64,000 nucleotides of DNA, taken from NCBI GenBank assembly GCA_963731745.1, contig CAVSWT010000016.1, positions 124,001 through 188,000 of the forward strand. Reading direction: 5' to 3'. This DNA comes from CAVSWT01 sp963731745. GTDB lineage: Bacteria > Bacteroidota > Ignavibacteria > Ignavibacteriales > Ignavibacteriaceae. Made by a program: the position numbers and the translations under genes. Under the pieces are notes generated by a model that did no database searches, was not told the DNA's origin, and worked only from the letters and a program-made list of their open reading frames with translations. This document shows positions 61,311 to 64,000 of the stretch, piece after piece. The stretch's first letter is position 1. Each line of letters begins with the position of its first letter.

Positions 61311-62846
61311 TTAACCTGAAAGAATGCCTTTCTTCACAGTGAAAAACGCAATTAATGATCCCAGCCATGTTAAGGCCACCGAAATGTAAACGACAAAATT
61401 AAACGACCTTATGAAAGAAGCTTTTATCAATTTATTTATTTGCTCTGTCTGTTTGGCGGTTAAATTTTTTGGAGGTTGAGTGTCTGCTAAATTTTCTGCG
61501 TTATTAAGCAGTTCATTTTTTTTAGCATCAGAAATATTAATTTCATTCACTTTATTTGCTAAATTATTTTTAAATGAAATTAAAATTAAAGCGCCCAGAA
61601 TAGCAATTGCCAGCAGTCCGGCGGTTCTTGCCATAGTATTATTTATACCTGAAGCAATCCCGGAATTGTGTTCTGGTACAGATGCCATAACAGTAGCTGT
61701 TAAAGGGGCAACAACTATTCCCATTCCGATGCCTAAAATAATTATGCCCGGGAAATATGTTGTCCAATAATCTTTTGGGCCTTCTGTTAAACCCGGAAAA
61801 GTGAAAAGCAGCAAGCCAATTCCGGCTAAAAGCGGTCCAATAATTAACGGCTTCTTAGCTCCAAATTTATCCGCAAAACTTCCTGAAAAATGTGAAAGGG
61901 CTGCAAGTATGATTGCAAATGGCAATAATGTCAATCCCGCAACTGCTTCGGGATATCCCTGGATTTGAATCAAGTTTAATGGTAAAAAAAATAATGATGC
62001 ACTTAAAGCAGTGTATAGGAACAAAGTCATTATATTCACACCGCTAAATGTTCTTGACTGAAATAAATTTAACGGCATCATTGGATGACTGCTTTTCTTC
62101 TGAACAAAAATAAAAAATACCAATGCTATTACTCCGCCAGCTAAGGATAATTGAATGATTGGATCTGCAAAGCTTTTACTCGAAGCTTCCAAAAATCCAT
62201 AAGTTATTCCTGCCAATCCTATTGTTGCAAGTATTGCCCCAACTATATCAAGATTTTTCGCAGAATCATCCTTATTTTCAGGAACATATTTAGTAAGTAT
62301 GATTACGGCAATTAATGCCAGTGGAATGTTTATAAAAAAAATTAATCGCCATAAACCTAAGCCGGCTAACCAGCCTCCCAATGCAGGGCCTATGATAGTT
62401 GTTAATGCACTAAAAGTTGACCAAGTCCCAAAAGCTTTGCCTCTTCTATTAGAAGGAACTATTGCTGAAATGATAGCAAGACTGCCAGGCACCATTAAAG
62501 CGCCGCCGACACCCTGAAATGCCCTTGCTGTAATTAATAAACTTTTACCCGAAGAAATCCCGCAAAGTACAGATGATATGCTGAATAGTATCATACCGAT
62601 GATAAATATTTTCTTTCTGCCATAGAGATCTCCTAAAGATCCGCCGACTAACAAAAGTGAGGAAAGAAAAAGTGAATAAGCATTGATAATCCAGAATAAG
62701 GATTTACCGTTTATTTTTAAATCCGATTGAATAGCGGGAAGCACAACGTTCAGCGCGGAAAAATCTATGAACACCATGCTCGAACCAAGAATGGTTGCAA
62801 TGAGTGTCCACTTCTCTACTGAGTTAATATTGTTAGTATTATTCAT
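61311..62846 (-). CDS. MFS drug exporter, DHA2 family (EmrB/QacA type)
   Basis: Proton-driven multidrug efflux pump of the 14-span DHA2 family, in the inner membrane. The 511-residue protein has motif A as GGSLGDLYGRKKIFI, motif D1 near SMVFIDFSALNVVLPAIQ, ARAFQGVGGALMVPGSLAI and motif C as GPALGGWLAGLGLWRL. No HlyD-like partner gene is adjacent. An inverted repeat ATGATTT-N5-AAATCAT lies about 80 bases upstream of the start and may be an operator. It has drug-export potential, but the substrate is unknown. Confidence 0.94.
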   Translation of the reverse strand: MNNTNNINSVEKWTLIATILGSSMVFIDFSALNVVLPAIQSDLKINGKSLFWIINAYSLFLSSLLLVGGSLGDLYGRKKIFIIGMILFSISSVLCGISSGKSLLITARAFQGVGGALMVPGSLAIISAIVPSNRRGKAFGTWSTFSALTTIIGPALGGWLAGLGLWRLIFFINIPLALIAVIILTKYVPENKDDSAKNLDIVGAILATIGLAGITYGFLEASSKSFADPIIQLSLAGGVIALVFFIFVQKKSSHPMMPLNLFQSRTFSGVNIMTLFLYTALSASLFFLPLNLIQIQGYPEAVAGLTLLPFAIILAALSHFSGSFADKFGAKKPLIIGPLLAGIGLLLFTFPGLTEGPKDYWTTYFPGIIILGIGMGIVVAPLTATVMASVPEHNSGIASGINNTMARTAGLLAIAILGALILISFKNNLANKVNEINISDAKKNELLNNAENLADTQPPKNLTAKQTEQINKLIKASFIRSFNFVVYISVALTWLGSLIAFFTVKKGILSG

Positions 62847-62918
62847 TTTAAAAATCGCGAAAGGAATATTTCATTTTAGATTGACGAAAAAGAATAATCA
62901 AATAATTGTATAAATCAA

Positions 62919-62937
62919 ATGATTTTGGGTAAATCAT
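62919..62937. promoter_or_regulatory. Candidate operator upstream of the MFS exporter
   Basis: ATGATTT-TGGGT-AAATCAT is a perfect 7-5-7 inverted repeat in the 246-base divergent region between the MFS gene and the beta-barrel gene. TetR- or MarR-type repressors of efflux genes use sites of this size. No such regulator gene is in the window. Confidence 0.35.
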
Positions 62938-63092
62938 CAAAAGGTTTTAAAATAATCATCAGATAGAAATATTTTTATTTTATTTTTTTCACTAACCAGA
63001 ACTATTTTCATTTATTGATTTTATTACCAGTTATGAATTAGTTTAATTAGAAACGATATTTTTGTTATGTTTGAAATCAAAAAAATATAATA

Positions 63093-63677
63093 ATGACTAA
63101 ATTTTTTTCTGTGATTTTAATATTCATCCTGCTTGCCTCAGGTTCAACTAAAGCTCAGGGAATTGAAAATGGAGCATTTGGTGCGCCTGTAATTAAATAT
63201 TCAGAAATTATAAATCAAACAGGAATAATAATCGGTGGGAAGTGGGGCTGGGTAATTAATAGAAGATTTGTAATTGGAACTGGATTTTATGCTTTGGTCA
63301 ATGGGATAAATACAAATTTTGTTGATAATGCCACCGGACAATCAATATTTTTTAAATATAATTATGCCGGATTAGAATTTGAATTTTTGCTATTAAAGGA
63401 CAGCAAATTTAATGTTTCGCTTGATATGCTTCTGGCTGCCGGAGGACAAAATTTTTATGCTGAAAATAATAATAACATCAAATCGGATTTTGGAACAAAT
63501 AATTTTTTAGCCTGGGAACCGCAAATTGATTTTGAGCTGGAAGTTTATAAATGGTTCCATATTGATGCGGGCTTAAGCTACCGCATGATTTCCAGTTACA
63601 ATAAAATATTTAATACCACCGAAAAAGATTTGGAAGGAACTTCCTTCTTATTGAACTTCAAGTTCGGAGAATATTAA
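63093..63677 (+). CDS. Small outer-membrane beta-barrel protein
   Basis: A 194-residue exported protein with signal peptide FFSVILIFILLASGSTKAQ. It has the amphipathic strand pattern of an eight-stranded barrel (GGKWGWVINRRFVIGTGFYALV; FHIDAGLSYRMISSY) and ends in LLNFKFGEY, a typical C-terminal barrel strand. I do not recognise a specific family or ligand. It is the last complete gene of the window. Confidence 0.75.
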   Translation: MTKFFSVILIFILLASGSTKAQGIENGAFGAPVIKYSEIINQTGIIIGGKWGWVINRRFVIGTGFYALVNGINTNFVDNATGQSIFFKYNYAGLEFEFLLLKDSKFNVSLDMLLAAGGQNFYAENNNNIKSDFGTNNFLAWEPQIDFELEVYKWFHIDAGLSYRMISSYNKIFNTTEKDLEGTSFLLNFKFGEY

Positions 63678-63769
63678 ATATTAATTACAACGAGATTTTA
63701 ATTTGAATAATTTCATTATCAAATCATTAATTACATCAAAATAAGATAACATCAATTTTATTTTTGATC

Positions 63770-64000
63770 ATGATTTTATTTTGTGCTAATTCTTCTTCAG
63801 CACAAACGCAAATCAGTGAATTAGATTCTATTGACACCACACTAAATTATACAAATAATTACAACACTAAACTAAGTCTGCATAATTCAACTTTTCTTTC
63901 ACTAGAAAAATTTACTTATGCAGGCCAAAGACGTTATACTTTAAATGGATCACTTCCTAATATTGAGACTAAAATACGGCCTGCAACTACAGCCATCATT
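63770..64000 (+). CDS. Exported protein, partial at window edge
   Basis: The frame is open from the ATG at 63770 to the window end (77 codons). It begins with a hydrophobic stretch (MILFCANSSSAQTQ) continuing from LFLI just before it. A TTG at 63764 in the same frame is an alternative start. The body (THR/ASN/SER-rich, FTYAGQRRYTLNGSLPNIET) is not recognised. No ribosome binding site is visible. A short upstream frame from a TTG near 63703 reads NNFIIKSLITSK and stops, and would fit as the signal start if one base were changed. Low certainty. Confidence 0.5.
   Translation, partial: MILFCANSSSAQTQISELDSIDTTLNYTNNYNTKLSLHNSTFLSLEKFTYAGQRRYTLNGSLPNIETKIRPATTAII

Noticed and set aside
46056..62846. 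Integron cassette array
   Set aside because: Same-strand single-gene units of typical cassette families suggested it, but I found no attC-like paired sites with the RYYYAAC/GTTRRRY pattern and no integrase.
1..64000. CRISPR arrays, tRNA and rRNA genes, insertion sequences
   Set aside because: No regularly spaced direct repeats, no cloverleaf-like segments with a CCA-adjacent stem, and no transposase motifs were seen by eye. A covariance-model scan was not possible.

Overview
This 64 kb window is AT-rich and gene-dense. It most likely comes from a member of the Ignavibacteria/Chlorobi/Bacteroidota superphylum. The evidence is a giant SprA-type type IX secretion protein, a PorX-type response regulator (receiver plus PglZ domain), DUF1573 proteins, monofunctional BirA next to type III pantothenate kinase, and a Bacteroidota-like promoter (TACATTTG) at 45.4 kb. 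The lineage is an inference from gene content; no rRNA gene is present.

Layout. 1-8.8 kb is housekeeping: dnaK (cut by the window edge) and hsp20; birA-coaX on the plus strand; then a tight minus-strand run porX > tsaE > tsaB > DUF1573 > accD > panC. 8.9-15.9 kb is sprA. 16-23 kb holds a cupin gene, citrate synthase with a good terminator, and a TonB-dependent receptor > hpnC > hpnD > hpnE run for squalene synthesis. 23.2-36.6 kb is a synthase-dependent exopolysaccharide locus resembling Pga (PNAG) systems. In transcription order it encodes a KaiC-like ATPase with a GGDEF-like tail, a TPR/beta-barrel exporter, a GT2 synthase, a small membrane protein, two paralogous membrane-anchored deacetylase-like proteins (one keeps its catalytic motifs, one has lost them) and a multi-PAS hybrid histidine kinase. 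A single-receiver regulator and a fatty acid hydroxylase follow. 38.3-45.2 kb is carbohydrate use: an ABC importer without its ATPase, and a broken GH78 alpha-L-rhamnosidase. 45.4-62.8 kb is an accessory region of short, mostly minus-strand genes drawn repeatedly from a few families: alpha/beta hydrolases, RibD/DHFR-like reductases, VOC proteins, DUF1579-like proteins, plus SRPBCC, SnoaL, ABM, DoxX, SDR, cupin, TrmO, a MocR regulator and an MFS exporter. It contains clear gene remnants. The last kilobase has a beta-barrel protein and an incomplete exported protein.

The most interesting material is the exopolysaccharide locus, with its active/inactive deacetylase pair and its unusual ATPase (Arg in place of the Walker A Lys), followed by the decaying accessory region. 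One caution applies throughout. At least five genes (sprA, porX, the hybrid kinase, the rhamnosidase, one DHFR-like gene) are split by what look like single-base frameshifts, some at short homopolymers. This may reflect sequencing or assembly error rather than biology, so each split gene needs read-level checking before it is called a pseudogene.
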